Shown here in pieces: positions 22,312 to 35,195 of a stretch of DNA of 64,000 nucleotides (position 1 is its first letter; each line of letters begins with the position of its first letter). The DNA is taken from assembly GCA_036346255.1 (NCBI GenBank), contig CM070635.1, positions 44,791,715 to 44,855,714 on the forward strand, written 5' to 3'. The translations under genes and the position numbers were made by a program. The notes beneath the pieces were generated by a model. That model did not search any database and was not told where the DNA came from. It worked only from the letters and a program-made list of their open reading frames with translations. The stretch is from Ampelocalamus luodianensis. Its lineage: Eukaryota; Streptophyta; Magnoliopsida; Poales; Poaceae.

Positions 22312-23911
22312 TACATTAAGCCGTAAATCCTACTGCAGTAATGTCATGGTTCAAGAGCATCAACCTGAGCTCTACAAGGAATTTGAGGCACTCAACCTTT
22401 GTTTAATAGAACAAGGCACTGTAGATGCTATGGAAGCCCATCCAACTCTAGAAGAGCAAATCAAGACCGCTCAAGAAGGACATCCTGAAGTCCAGAGATT
22501 CAAACATCTCATGACAAAAGGAAAAGCCCCCAAAATGATCGAAGATGAGCAAGAAGTCTTATGGTATGGGAAACGTCTCTTTGTTCTCCACCAGAAAGAA
22601 CTCAAGGATTTGATTCTAAAAGAAGCTCATAGTTCAGCTTACACCCTGCACTCAGACAGCACCAAGATGTATCAAGACATGAAGATTCTGTATTGGTGGC
22701 CACAAATGAAAAGAGATATCGCCGAGTATGTAGCTTGTTGTGATGTATGTCAGCGAATCAAGGCAGAACATCAAAGACCAGTCGGATTGCTACAACCACT
22801 ACAGATCCCTCAGTGGAAATGGGAAGAAATCGGAATGAATTTCATTACCGGTTTGCCTCGAACCAAGTCCGGATGTGACTCAGTATGGGTTATAGTTGAC
22901 AGATTGACTAAAGTTGCCCACTTTATCCCTATGAAGACAACCTACAAGGGAGACAAGTTAGCCGAGTTATACATGGCTCGTATTGTGTGTTTACATGGAG
23001 TACCTAAGAGGATAGTCTCTGATCGAGGTTCTCAATTTACCTCGCATTTCCGAGCTAGTTTGCATGAAGCCCTTGGAACACACCTTACCTCAAGACAACC
23101 TACTATCCGCAGACTGATGGCCAGACGGAAAGAACAAATCAGATTCTAGAAGACATGCTTCGAGCTTGTGCTTTGGAATTCACTGTAGATTGGGAAAAAT
23201 ATCTACCGTATGCCAAGTTTGCATACAATAATAGTTATCAGTTAAGTCTGAAAATGTCTCAATTTGAAGCACTTTATGGAAGAAAATGCATAACTCCTCT
23301 GCATTGGTCAGAATCAGGTGAAGGATATATCTTCGGACCGGATACTCTCAAACAAGCTGAAGAGAAAGTTCGATTAATCAGAGATCGCCTTCAAGCAGCT
23401 CAGTCTAGACAGAAGAGTTATGCCGACAACCGTCGAAGAGATTTAACCTTTGAAGTTGGAGATGTTGTGTATCTCAAGGTATCGCCACTTCGTGGGACCC
23501 GAAGATTCAAAGTTAAAGGCAAGCTCACCCCAAGATACATAGGTCCGTTCCCGATCACCGCTAAGCGTGGAGAAGTAGCCTATCAGCTAGAGCTACCTGA
23601 AAGTTTGTCAGACGTCCACAACGTGTTTCACGTCTCTCAACTGAAGAAATATCTCAGAGTACCCGAAGAGTAGACCCCCGTCGAAGCCGTCGCCCTTCAA
23701 CCAGATCTCACTTATCTAGAGCATCCAATCAAGATCCTAGACGTCATCGAGAAGCGAACAAGATGTCAAGTCATCCGTCTTTGCAAGGTCCAGTGGAGCC
23801 ATCACTCAGCCAAAGAAGCCACCTAGGAGCGAGAAGATCAACTGAAACTGGATTTCCCGTCCCTGTTCTCGGAGCAGCCCAAATCTCAGGGTCGAGATTC
23901 CATTTAAGGTG
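22312..23911 (+). pseudogene. Chromovirus pol remnant: RNase H end, integrase, chromodomain
   Basis: Reading starts at the RNase H tail, then the integrase zinc finger (His pair in 'EAHSSAYTLHSD', Cys pair 'CCDVCQ'). The core has 'IGMNFITGLPRTKSG', where the expected first catalytic Asp is Asn; the second Asp is in 'IVSDRGSQF'. A frameshift near 23090 moves 'YPQTDGQTERTNQ', with its Glu, to another frame. The next block (23155-23673) has 'YIGPFPI' and 'VFHVSQLKKYL'. After a stop at 23671-23673 the chromodomain-like tail ('CKVQWSHHSAKEAT') continues with one more stop. Chromodomains guide integration to heterochromatin in this family. Confidence 0.9.
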
Positions 23912-23920
23912 GGTAGGATT
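23900..23920 (+). promoter_or_regulatory. Polypurine-tract region
   Basis: The G/A-rich AAGGTGGGTAGG directly precedes the 3' LTR start at 23921, where plus-strand DNA synthesis would be primed. Confidence 0.6.
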
Positions 23921-26862
23921 TGTAGCACCCCCTTTTCTTCTTCTCTCCCGGGGTCAACCCTCGCCGGACACCCCCTCCCCCCCCCCCCGCGCATGCTCTG
24001 CCCCGCACGCCGCCCTCTGGTCCTCTGCGCGCGCCACCTACTCCCTCGCCCGGTCACTTCTCGGCTCGTCCTTGCTAGCGCCGCGTTCGCCGCGCTCGGT
24101 CAGAGCCGTGCGCATGCGCGCGCCAGAGCAGCGCCACGCTCGCCTTGTTGCGTCACGAGGATGTCGCTGCAGTCGTCTTCCCCCGCCCTGTCATCTCCTA
24201 GCACGGAGCTACGCCACCGTAGCTCCATCATAACCCGGCACCGCACACCCGCCTGAGCCCCCTCCTACACACGCCACCGTAGCTCCATCATCACCCGGCG
24301 CCGCAAGCTCGCCTGGACCCCCTCTCCCGAGCCTCCCCGCTCCTCCCTCGGCCTTTAAAACCCCGTGCCCTCCCCTCCCTCCCCTTCTCCCCCAAGCAAG
24401 AAACCCGAGAGCAAGAAGATCAAGAATCAAGGAAAAAGAAGAGAGGCCAAAGCCGAGTGACCTACCTCCCACTCCCCTCCGGTCGCCGCCGCCGTCGGTG
24501 AGCCTCGTCGCCGTCGTGCCTCGATCCTCCCCTCCGTCGTCGCCGCTGCCGCTTGGCCGACCTCGAGTGGCACTACCGCTCGTGCCGCCACCCCTCCATT
24601 TTCCCCTTCCCCGCACGCCACCCCCGTTTCCCCCCTTCTCTTCGACCAAACCCCGAGCCCCCCCTTTCCTTTAGGGCAAGTCCCGGTGGGCCGCGCCCGT
24701 GCCCCGTGGGCCGCGCGCCTGTTATGGCCCATGGCCTTGGGCCGGGCCAATTTCTGTCCGTGGGCCGTCCTGGTTTTCTTTTTTTGTTTGATTTTCTTTT
24801 CTATTTTCTATTTTAATTCAAAAGTGAGGTTTTAGAAATTAGTATCTCCCCCCATTTTAACTCCAAAATTTATAAAATAAATTTCTAAAAATTTATAAAT
24901 TCAAGATCTTTCTAATGGCACAGGTCTTGTTTAATTTGGAGTTTATTTGTGTATTCTTGTGTATTTATTTGCTCTTGTGCTTGTTGTTTATTTTTCCGGT
25001 ACTTCGTCCGCGTAGAGTTCGAAGACGCCGGAGACCTCCAAGACCAAGGACAAGACTACCCGGACTCTTTTCCCTACAATCAAGGTGAGTCAATACTTTG
25101 ATCATATTGAGCCTATATTTTATGTAAACTATGTTCCTTTTAAAATAGCAAATTGTAAGCTTTAATTTCTTAATTAAATATATGTTAAAACTTAAGGTAG
25201 TTAAATACTCATTTGATGATTAATTAATTACTATGCCATCCTTGACAACTTGAATCCATTAATCTTTGTCACCCTAGTAACTATATGGTAATACTAACTA
25301 TAGGTTGTACTTAAGCGACATGCTAGACTTGCTTAAGTACTGGGATATTAAAATATCATAATCATCATCTTTTCAAACATAAAATAATTTGGGCAGTCAT
25401 TACGGGTAAATGACTAAGATGGTTGAGTTATTGTATTTTACTTCTCAAAAACCCTAAAATTGCTATTACCCTATCTGGGTGGATGGAGAGGTGGATGGTA
25501 TAACAATGGGTGCTAATGTAGCCCAAAGAATGTTATTTTGTGGATGGTATGTGGAAGAACCGCCCAGATAACCCTAAGGACTTAATCTTGTCACGACCTC
25601 CCGTGTAAAACAAGTACAACCACAAGTCTGCAACAAACTGCGACTTGGCTTAGTACATTTATCAAAACCTGAAAGTCATCTCACTGGAGGGATAAAGGGG
25701 CACAAGCTCTGGGTATATCGGGCTGGATGGGACACCAAGTCAAGGGTGAAGTTCACCAGTCGCTGAGGTGTAGCCACGCTACGCCAGTCGCTGAGGTGGA
25801 CATTCCGCGCAACATATGGGCATAACCCCATATGGGTGAGACGATGGAAGGGGAGAAATATTTAGAAAGGTTATTGTGACAACCTCTCGACTACATGACT
25901 ACGAAATCGTGTAGGGCAATGAGTTAATTATCTTTTGTGTGTAAAGTGTACAATCTCTGCAGAGTTATAAACTGTTTAAACAGCCGTGCCTACGGTCAAA
26001 GGCGGACATGGGGACTTAACTTGAGTTAGTTCTATTTCAAAAACCTTGTTGGGTGGTATGAAAATTGTGGCGGGCTCACCTAGCCCTGAGTTTGGTTTTG
26101 GCCTGAGTTTTCAGACTCAGTGATGCTAATATGTGGGGTTAGCCCCAATCAAATTAAGCATGAAGATGGAGATAACCTCTGCTAATACAATTATTGCACA
26201 ATTACTCTCTTTATTAAAATACAATTTGTTAAAAATGCTAAGTAATAGGAATTTGTAACTATGATAATTAAAAACTTTGCTTTAGCAAATAAAAGAACCC
26301 GAGCCATCCTTGCTAAGCCCTGCATGTATATCATTGCATTGTGTGTTGGCTCGCGAGCACGGAAGTTGTGCTCATTCTCGCTCTTCTCGCTCTCTCCCAA
26401 ACCCTTCAGATAATGTGAATGAAGGAGACTATACATACTACGAGGATCCAGAAGTCAATGGGCAAGAAAATGACGAAGAGTAGACTAGTTCTGTAGTCTA
26501 GGTCTCGTCCCAGTCTAGCGGACTCGTCGGCACTTGCGCACCACCGATATTATCCTGGTCCTTGGGTAATATCAGTCGTACACAGGTTGCCCCAGTCGCT
26601 TGCCTGTGAAGAGATGAGCTCTACCCTTTGCTTCCGCTATCGTATTCAATGTTCTGTAATGTAATCAATTTGACCTGATCGGCCCTTTTGTAAAACTCGA
26701 CCCGACGTGGTCTATGTCACTCTGATGGTTGTAATAAATTTGGTACTTTAGTTCCCGCCATGTATGAATGATTTAGCAATGTACCTATGAGTGCTATCTA
26801 CTGATCCAGAATAGCACAGTGTTTTCACAGAGGATTCGGGATTAGAAAATCCAAGTCCGACA
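23921..26862 (+). repeat. 3' LTR of the chromovirus, about 2.9 kb
   Basis: It starts TGTAGCACCCCC and ends AAGTCCGACA. The first 900 bp is CT- and proline-codon-rich; the rest is AT-rich with no genuine gene. A length near 3 kb is plausible for Tekay/Del-type LTRs. ORFs in the GC-rich part are on both strands and have no known domains. Confidence 0.9.
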
Positions 26863-26867
26863 CCTAT

Positions 26868-29502
26868 CACTAGTAGAGTGCTTGTATGTTCCAACGAATC
26901 TTAAATAAACATTACCACAAGTGCTAAATTGTGTCAATGTTGAGCCCATTTATGTTAAAACCGAATGATATACCATTGGAATTTGGAAACATGCCCATTG
27001 GAATTTGGAAACATGCAAGGCTGCTCCCAACCTTTGTTTTCCAACATACCTTTACCCTTTACCGCTCTTTGCTCTAGCCCTACCAAAAGGAGAGAAAAAA
27101 TATCTCCACTTTTACTACTTAATCTTTTCTTTGCATTACATGCACCATAGATAGTTAACATCCAGAAATTTATCAGTTTACATAAAGATCTTTGATGATA
27201 ATTTTTCTCAAATTTATGCAAAGACCACTTAATAAAATCAGAGGCTAATACTATAGTGACACAAGCCATGTCCGTGACAAAATGCAGGACTGCATTTCAT
27301 TGATAGAAGAGGAAATTCACAAGGTTTCAACTGGCTACAATTGAACAAGATGAAAATTGAACATATTGTCTATACCAAAGGACGAGGAATTGACTCAAAA
27401 TCAACAACGTTTCCTAATTATACCTTGTTAGCACTTGCATTCATTGAGCCCAATCATTTATATACATATTGCCCCCACATCAAATTGACTACAATGACAC
27501 AACCCATGAAAGTGCAATTTGGAGCAGAGGTTCGCCCTTTCTTGTCATCTAACAGAAACAAATCATCTTGGGTGCTGACAAGAGGATGTAAACTACATAA
27601 AGAAAGAAAGTAAGAAACAAACAATAATTTAACCAAAATTTTAATTTATATACTTCAAATAGCTAGAACTCTTTCGTACTAGTATGGCCAAAACCCTACT
27701 TTTCCGTGAATCATCCTCAAATTGGGAGCACATTTGTCAGGTGTCATTGGCTTAAGATTAATTAGAACTAAATTGTATCAGAGGAGAGATGGTAAACTGT
27801 CCTTCCATAGTTATAGCTATGTCTACAATTTGGGGATATACCACATCTGAGCTCTAATTATAATAAAACAATATTTGCATTGAGAAAAGAACAATTTGGA
27901 AGTAGTTAGAAAGAAAATGGTAGCCTATTAACTAAGTCAATCTCAAACTTGAAGGAGATAAACTAAGTAATTAGCTTTCTTTTGTTACAGCTTAGAAGAG
28001 ATGTCCTGTTGTTAAAAGTAGCTATAACATTAAACTTAAGTAAGCCATGGTTGGTTGGTGTACCTTTGTTTTGCTCTTTAGAGAAAACAATGCATTGCTA
28101 TAGGGGACTTCCAAGCCTAAAAGCATTACAAAAGAGAGGCAAATCGGGAATGCCACTGTACCCAACAAATGAAACCTGACAATACAGGAAACATATTATA
28201 CCAAATTAACAAACAATTTAGACAAGCTACGACACTAAAAATACGGAATATTGTGTATAGCACACATTGCAGTAAATATCAAGTATTTCTTACCTAAGTG
28301 ATGTAGCCTAGTAGAACATAGATGTGTCCAAATGCAACCTAAAAACTTGAAAGGTGGTGTACAAAATGTAACTAGTTATTCAGATTTTCATTACCAAAGG
28401 ATAAAATAGGAACAATTAACCCTGAGCAATTACAAGAATTCTATACTAAGATTACTCGGTAAAATAACCGCAAGATTTACCACCTTGCATTTTAGTCGTC
28501 CCATTATTAATGTAGTACTATTTTAACTTTGAGGACACATTCAAAGAGCCTGAAAAAAGGGAATCAATTAGTAACTTCATCGAGTGTGTAATGAATTTGT
28601 TTTTTTTTACCGAATCTAACTACAAACAATTTGGAGGACAGTACCCTCACCCACATAGCTGAGAGAGCAAGCGGAATCGTCGACATGCTGAGTTGCTGAC
28701 CACATGGATGCTAAAGAAGGAAGGAGGCAATGGCTAGCTGCTCTTCTAATGGCTACCAGGCAGGGTAACCAAAGGAAGCAGAGGGCGTTGTCCCCCCTCT
28801 TCGAACACCAAGCCACTACGCGAAGAGCATCACAGGAGGGAGGATCATCCAAAATGCAACAGAAATAAGCTAATTGAACCAAAGAAGCCATAAAATTAGC
28901 AAACAAAAATTAGGAAGAATATGTACTGATAATTGTGAAGGAAAAACTAAATAATTGATATTTTGAGCCATAACACTTAAACCATCATAGAACAGGAGTG
29001 TGTAAAGATAGAAATGTTGCCGCTCCAAGCGCCCGTGCCGCCGCCCCACACGCCCTCCCCTTCTCTCCGGACGCCACCATTGCCCCTGCTCGCACCCGTG
29101 CTGCTTCTCTCATGTATATGACCAAGAAAGATATCGCACAAAATATATGGAGCAAGGAGGACGGAGAAGAGGTGCCGCCATCGACAAGTAGATTAATGCA
29201 GATTCTAAACTCCAGATAGCCACACCACATCACAAACCCCGAATTAGAAAAACTTTTTTTTTTGCCTTTGGGTTAACTTTGAGATGTGTATCTTATTCTA
29301 GATTGATCTATTGCCTTAAAAATGTGACTTGTACTTCAAAAAATATAAGCCACCTTAGAAAATAGACACCCCCATAGTAAAAAGCGCATTTCCCATTCAT
29401 ACATCAATTACTGGTATACATGCTACAGACTCAACGGAGATGATCCTCTAATCTAAAATACATTCTAATATAGGTTAGTACTACGCAGGATAAATCGTTT
29501 GG
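26868..29502. other. Intergenic region downstream of MLO
   Basis: AT-rich, with a 22-bp tandem duplication CATTGGAATTTGGAAACATG at about 26973-27016. A GC-rich island at 29016-29215 has a short ORF on either strand, and 28616-28906 has a minus-strand ORF of 96 codons. Neither matches a family I know. No gene is supported. Confidence 0.4.
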
Positions 29503-32500
29503 TCATTTGTCCGGCACACTCTGAGCAGGCAGTTTCGGAAAGGAGAAGCTATCTTGGTGATCTGGTGCAGCCTCCACATTTACATGCACCTCTGCCCGTC
29601 CAGAATCGAGGCTCCTCTGCTTCGTAGGCGGTATCAACTGCCTCGTCTGTGATGAGAACTGCATCTCAGTGTCAGTGTCAGAGCAGTCTGAATCGGAGAG
29701 CGTTCTCGTGGCGCCGACGTGCGCTATGGTTTTGTAGCGGTGGAGATGCCGAACCGGCACCTCGAACTGGCACTGGCTTGCCTCTGTTGCGTCCGTGCTT
29801 GGAGTGTCTGAAGGGTCCTGCGATGATTCCTTTTGTTGCTTCTTCTTCACCACTGCCTTGTGCCATTTCTTCAGGGCCTTTGTGGTCTGCTCGTCGAACA
29901 TTGTTCTCTTCATTTGTGATCCCATCTGGAAAGCAAAGCTTCCCCAGTAAGTCGTCGACAGGATAAAAACCATGTAATTGAAAGCATAGGGAGTTTCATA
30001 GACAATCTAAAATATAAGTATAAAGTAAAGTTAGCTAGCTACACAACAATTGCATGCAATGAGAACATGTGTTCACCTGAGATACAAGGGCATGAAGTGG
30101 AAGCGTGATATAGCTGCACATAAATTGGACGATGGCGCTGCACATATCAGTCGGAAAAGCAATAGTTTAATCAGATTTGCTATTTTTAAGTCGCCTGAAA
30201 TTTTCTGAGGAATACATGTGATAGTTACCCAAGGCAGACTCTTGCAATGATAAGCTCAAAGCTGTCATGGAAGCAGGACCTCAACCCGAATTCGTACTGC
30301 ACAGAAATTAATTTTGCATTAACAAAGTCTTGACAGACAAGTTACAATAGTGCCATCGAAAATGCTTCCAGGTCTCAAAAATAATCTTACCCAAATCCAA
30401 AAGAAATATGTAATTTCGAACGCATTCTGCAAGACCAAAGAACAGCTATTAGATCAAGGGTGAACACCTATTTTCTGACAGCTTTGTGAATTCAAAAATT
30501 CAATCTTCAAGCGGGACTAGAGATCAAGTCATTCTATGGCAATGATATATTCACTAGTTACCACTATTTTCTTTTCTGACAACCATGTGAATTGAAGTTC
30601 AATTTGACACTGTTATGAACATATGTGTTGTGCATTACAATCATCATTTGATTAATGAACACAGCTAAAGGCTGAAAGCATTATGCATAAGCTTGTCTGC
30701 ATGCTTTATATTCAAGTTACGTTCTTGTTGATAAGGTGCCTTTTTTGGCCCTTTACTGACCTGGAATGATGCGAAATGGATAAGATGAAGAACCAGACGA
30801 GGCTTCCCAAACCAGAAATGTTCATCACTGAGTTTCACCACTGGCATTCCTTGAATAACTGTATGTCTCTCTTTAATTTCAATAGCCATCATTGCAATTA
30901 TAGCCTGCAGCTTTGTTCCAACAGCTAAAATCACCTACATATATATATATATAGGCAAGCATTGTCAGCTCCTGTCATATAAAACATGTTACCATCAAAC
31001 AAACCACAAGTACTTACCACAAGGGGAATTGTAGAGAACCAGAATAAGTTGTGCCATCCTGAAGAAAGCATATTTCGAATAAAAAAGTTAAACATCATTT
31101 TGTAGAGCTATATACTGCCAAATTGAATAGGAACTCCAACCAAGGAGCTCGCCTGTTCTAGTATTGGCAATTTTTGGGAAATCTAAGTGTTCACTTCAAA
31201 GCACAGAACACACCTTCAGTAGAGGTGCGTTATACTGTTATGTGAATTACAGAAGATAATTTGGCAGCATGTAGTTAATAGTTTCTTGGAAGTTGGTGAT
31301 TAGGAAATAGGATTATAACTCACCATGAACATTGAAGAGCATGACAGCCAGAGCAGAAGCCCATAAAGGTGGACTGATAAATTAATGGATGACACAAATG
31401 AGTTATGAGTCATTCAGTTATTAGGAAAATCAAGCAAGGGATAGTAAAGGAAACAAACAGAAGATAATATATTGTAACTTAGGGTAGTGGTACGAAGACT
31501 AATTTCTGGTTTGTAGGAAACTTCAACAAGAAAGTGGTTGCTCTTATTTCATGAAAAATCAAAATCCTAAAATTGTAGCTGACATTGTCTATTAGTTTAT
31601 ACACAAGTTATTTAAAGTGAGGATGTCTGACTCGGAATATTCTATTCATAATTTGATGTGAAAACATGTATAAAAAACAGAACTCAGTTAAATGATTGAT
31701 TTTTTTAATGAATTGTGACAGTATGCTTAAAGAAGTCCAGGAAAGGTGTATAAGTACACACACTAGATTCTCAAGCTTCGTTACCTAATGCCAACAACTG
31801 TCTTGAAATCATCCTCCAATGACCTCTTAATGTACTTCCGAAAATTGAACCTAGTCCCTGGAGATAAATGAGCCTATACAAAGATTTATCAGCAGTGTGT
31901 AGTGTAAACAAATAGCAGGAAAGTACTGGTAAATCAGAAGCTACTTACAGCAATGAATCCGTGCCGCAAAGTCAGGTAGTCTGTCCTCCGAACAGATCTG
32001 AAAAACTGCCTGAAGAAGCTCACCTACAATTTTATATCAAATCAAATCATAACAAGCCCAAGAGCTCCCAAGCCACTAAATTTCATTTCTAGCTACAATA
32101 CGCAGAAATATCATGAGAAGATGCTTTAAAGTTTAATTAGAATAGTTTGTCACATGTAGCTTACTTTTTTTATTTTTTTTTTTTACTTTATAATCATGGG
32201 AAACCTTTTCGCCTCCTTGATTCAGTAATTTCTACTGGGAATAAATCATCTGTTCAAGTTTAAACATCATTGATATTCAGCATTCAGTTGAATGGTATTT
32301 ACCAAGTAGTAATCTATGCCCACTTATTCAAGATTTGACGATGTATATTAATTTGAGAAGAATTCAAACTTGCAGTTTACTGAAACAAATGATATCCTAC
32401 TTGCCTTGGTAAGCATAAATAGGAGGAGTCATGAGCCAACTTACAACATAGAGCAGAACTGTGCTTTTGCTCCAACAGCTCGCGTGTTGCCTCACAAAAG

Positions 32501-33942
32501 ATGTTTGATGAGTAAGCCTGAACTTTGAGGGATCTGCAAAAGTTAAATATGGCATCAAATTGGAAATCAACAGAATGAAGTATATTGAACCAGCTTGAGG
32601 AGGAAAACCAAGATATCTCTGAGTATGGACCATGAATTCTACTTCTAGCATAAGAAAGCAAGAACAACTAATAATATGTTATGCATTTCACCTAAAGCAT
32701 ATGAAACAATAACTAATAGAAATAGATACTACCATTTGAGAATTCATAGGTAAGGGAGCAAGTCTCCTTTTCCCACTCCTTCCATATACGCGTCTGCATA
32801 GAAAAATTTGAGTGACTGCAAGCTTCTTTTTTTCGCAAAGTACTAGCATAAATACGAAATACTTAGATGCTTTTCGAACAGGAAACCTGTATGAAGTCCG
32901 AACTGACCTTACCTTTGCTCTACCCAGGGACATTGTAAGAGCACTGAATGCTACATGGAAGACGGCCAAGAAAAAAACAAAGATATGCAGCTGGTGTAGC
33001 CCATCGGCTGAAACAAGCGACACCAAACCCTGCCATGCCATTTGGATTAACAGAGGTAAACAAAGACTTTGAAATGATTTGGAAAATCTGAAGAATTACT
33101 TTGGAGTTTAGAACAGAAGAGCAAAAACTATTTCGTTACCCTGACCTCCAAACACGGGCATCCAAGATATCAATGTGATAAGTTTTTTCGTCAGAAAAAT
33201 GCAATGTAATAAATCTTGGTAATACACAATGTAGAATTACACAGTAGTTACTCACTTTCCGGCATGAAAAGTTGGTTGGATCTACAGAAAGATGCCGTCG
33301 ACCATGACCCTTCGCTTCTTCAGGCTCTGAATTCCTGGAGAGGCTGCAGGGCAGCATGGTGTCCGCGGCTCCCTCCGGGATGCAGATGCGCGATATGTAC
33401 CTCCCCGTGACAGTCAGCAGCAACGATATGAACCCCAAAGTCATCAGCTCTGAACATGTAAAAAAACAAGACCCATCAAATTCCGCCTCACCCAGAGACG
33501 ACGCAAGCGCTATCGATCACGCTCGCAGTAGCAAAGAATGCAACTTTTGGGGGGGTGAATATGTTGCAATGTACCGGATTTAACCTTCTCCAGAGCATCG
33601 AACAGCGCCTTCTTCCTCCTCTTGTTGAACCACTGGAAGCATCACCACCACCACCCAAGAGAGAAACAAATCAGCAACTCAAGCCAGGAAGCGGTGGAAG
33701 GGGAGGGGAGGAAGAGGCCCAAGGCAAGTGAAAAGTGAAATTGTTCAAGAAAGGAACAAGAAAATTCTACGGGGGAAGAGATATGGGAAGAGGTGCTACT
33801 GTACTTGACCGAGGTGGTGGAGGAGGCCCTCGAGGAGGATGGAGGCGGCGACGATGACGGCGCAGACGGCCGCCACGGCCCACGTCGGCGTCTGGTCCAG
33901 CGCCCTCGTGCCGTCCCCGCCGGCTCTGCCATCGCCTCTCAT
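29503..33942 (-). CDS. MLO-family seven-transmembrane protein
   Basis: Fifteen exons join in frame on the minus strand: 33942-33805, 33632-33575, 33449-33256, 33029-32913, 32793-32733, 32533-32445, 32023-31949, 31873-31785, 31373-31324, 31058-31018, 30934-30761, 30426-30391, 30296-30229, 30137-30077 and 29925-29503. The product is 557 residues. Family hallmarks are 'TPTWAVAAVCAVI' at the start, 'ELMTLGFISLLLTV', 'HQLHIFVFFLAVFHV', 'DYLTLRHGFI', 'GTKLQAIIAMMA', 'DEHFWFGKP' and 'SYITLPLHALVSQMGS'. A calmodulin-binding helix follows (about residues 433-450, with Trp438). MLO proteins are plasma-membrane proteins linked to powdery-mildew susceptibility, pollen tube or root responses and calcium signalling, depending on clade. 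The start at 33942 is chosen because it is in frame with the conserved first helix. All introns are GT-AG. No defect is seen. Confidence 0.95.
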
Positions 33943-34892
33943 CTTTTACTCCCCCCGCGCTTGTGCTTGCAGCGTTAATGGCTGTACTTAAACCCCGCAG
34001 TGAAGTGTGTTTTATTGGAGCTGATGGGCGCCGCTGCCAAGAGCAGGTGCTTGTTTTATTGAGTTCAAACGAGCTCCGTAAAAAAGAAAAGGCTTCGACT
34101 CACTTGACTTCGAGAGAAAAATGACCGGACGCGCATACTCTTGACTTAAATAAGCAATGTCACGGTAAATAGTATTGTAATATTGTTTTACAATCGTAAA
34201 TCAAAAAGCAACGAATGTGATTGAAATATACAGCTGCAGTATAAATACCGGAGCAAATACACTGTAGTATTTGGTACTATTTATAATACTGTAGCTATAC
34301 TGTAGCAACAGCTCCCACCAGCTGTTTCCCGACCAAGTCCAAAGTGACCATGGTCTCTGACCTACATAATCGGTGCCTATTTATTTTGTCTGTTCATTAC
34401 TTCCTTTCTTTTTTGAATAACTTCAAAACAGTCCCTGGGCAGTTGGGCTCTTTGCTTGTGCTCCCCTTTTTTGTTTGAAACGCGTTACGGCCTGGTTGCA
34501 ACAAAGGAATTATCGTATGTCAAATCAAATCAATGCCTTGCTAGTTGCCTTTTTCTGGCGACGGATAAAGAAATAAAGCCTTGTTGATGGAGCGATACTT
34601 CGTTGTGGACGAAACTTTTTTCTCAAACCACAAATTGGTATTGCAACTTCAAATTTTTCATAAAGGGAAATAAGAGATGTAATTCAATCATTTTCATCTT
34701 TACTGAATTGTGATATTTCTACGGATCTCCCCCCACACACAATAACACAGGCATTTTAACAAATCATAAGAACTGCATTGTTTGCGCTAACTTCACCAAA
34801 TGTTGAACTTTCGAATTGTACTCTAAAATTAGGAACCTGCACGACATCTTCCGTTTTTTTTTAAAAAAAAATAATATCTTGTTTGCTCTGTT
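33943..34892. other. Upstream region of MLO
   Basis: Presumed promoter and leader of the minus-strand MLO gene, then AT-rich intergenic DNA. No ORF or clear element is supported. Around 34180-34320 there are several TACTGTAG/CTACAGTA-like short inverted motifs. Confidence 0.35.
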
Positions 34893-35013
34893 CTTAAGGA
34901 GAAAGCAATTCCTTGAGTTGCAGTCCACGGAAACCGTGTTATAACTCGAGGATCTTAAGAAGAAAGCAATTCCTTGAATTGCAGTCCACGGAAACCGTGT
35001 TATAAGATAACTC
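34893..35013. repeat. Tandem duplication, 61-bp period, 2 copies
   Basis: Units start at 34893 and 34954 (CTTAAGRAGAAAGCAATTCC) and share GCAGTCCACGGAAACCGTGT; they differ by a few substitutions. Confidence 0.9.
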
Positions 35014-35053
35014 GTGGATGGCCTGTATGGTCGATACTAGATGCATGCAAAGG

Positions 35054-35195
35054 ACTACTAGTTCTAGTCCTTGGTCCCACAAGTCACAACCACCAAATTT
35101 CTACTACCATTACTACCGTATCTCAACAGTACTACTAGTCCTAGTCCTTGGTCACACAAGTCACAACCACCAAATTTCTACTACCAATTACCACC
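35054..35195. repeat. Tandem duplication, 77-bp period, second copy interrupted by a MULE
   Basis: Units start at 35054 and 35131 with ACTACTAGTYCTAGTCCTTG. The second unit stops at 35195 where a MULE is inserted. The first unit holds ATTACTACC uninterrupted, the sequence that flanks the MULE. Confidence 0.88.

Larger units (their letters stand above)
21778..26867 (+). mobile_element. Chromodomain-type gypsy element, internally deleted, TSD CCTAT
   Basis: The element spans 21783-26862 and is flanked by a perfect 5-bp duplication, CCTAT, at 21778-21782 and 26863-26867. It begins TGTAGCGCC and ends GTCCGACA. The 3' LTR is complete (23921-26862), but the 5' LTR stops at about 22311 and continues straight into the end of RNase H. 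The missing 2.4 kb of LTR plus gag, protease and RT were removed by one deletion after insertion. The integrase and chromodomain tail place it among Tekay/Del-like chromoviruses. Confidence 0.93.

Noticed and set aside
23763..24816. Several 80-156-codon ORFs in the chromovirus LTR
   Set aside because: They lie in CT-rich LTR sequence on both strands and the first one overlaps the chromodomain tail in another frame.
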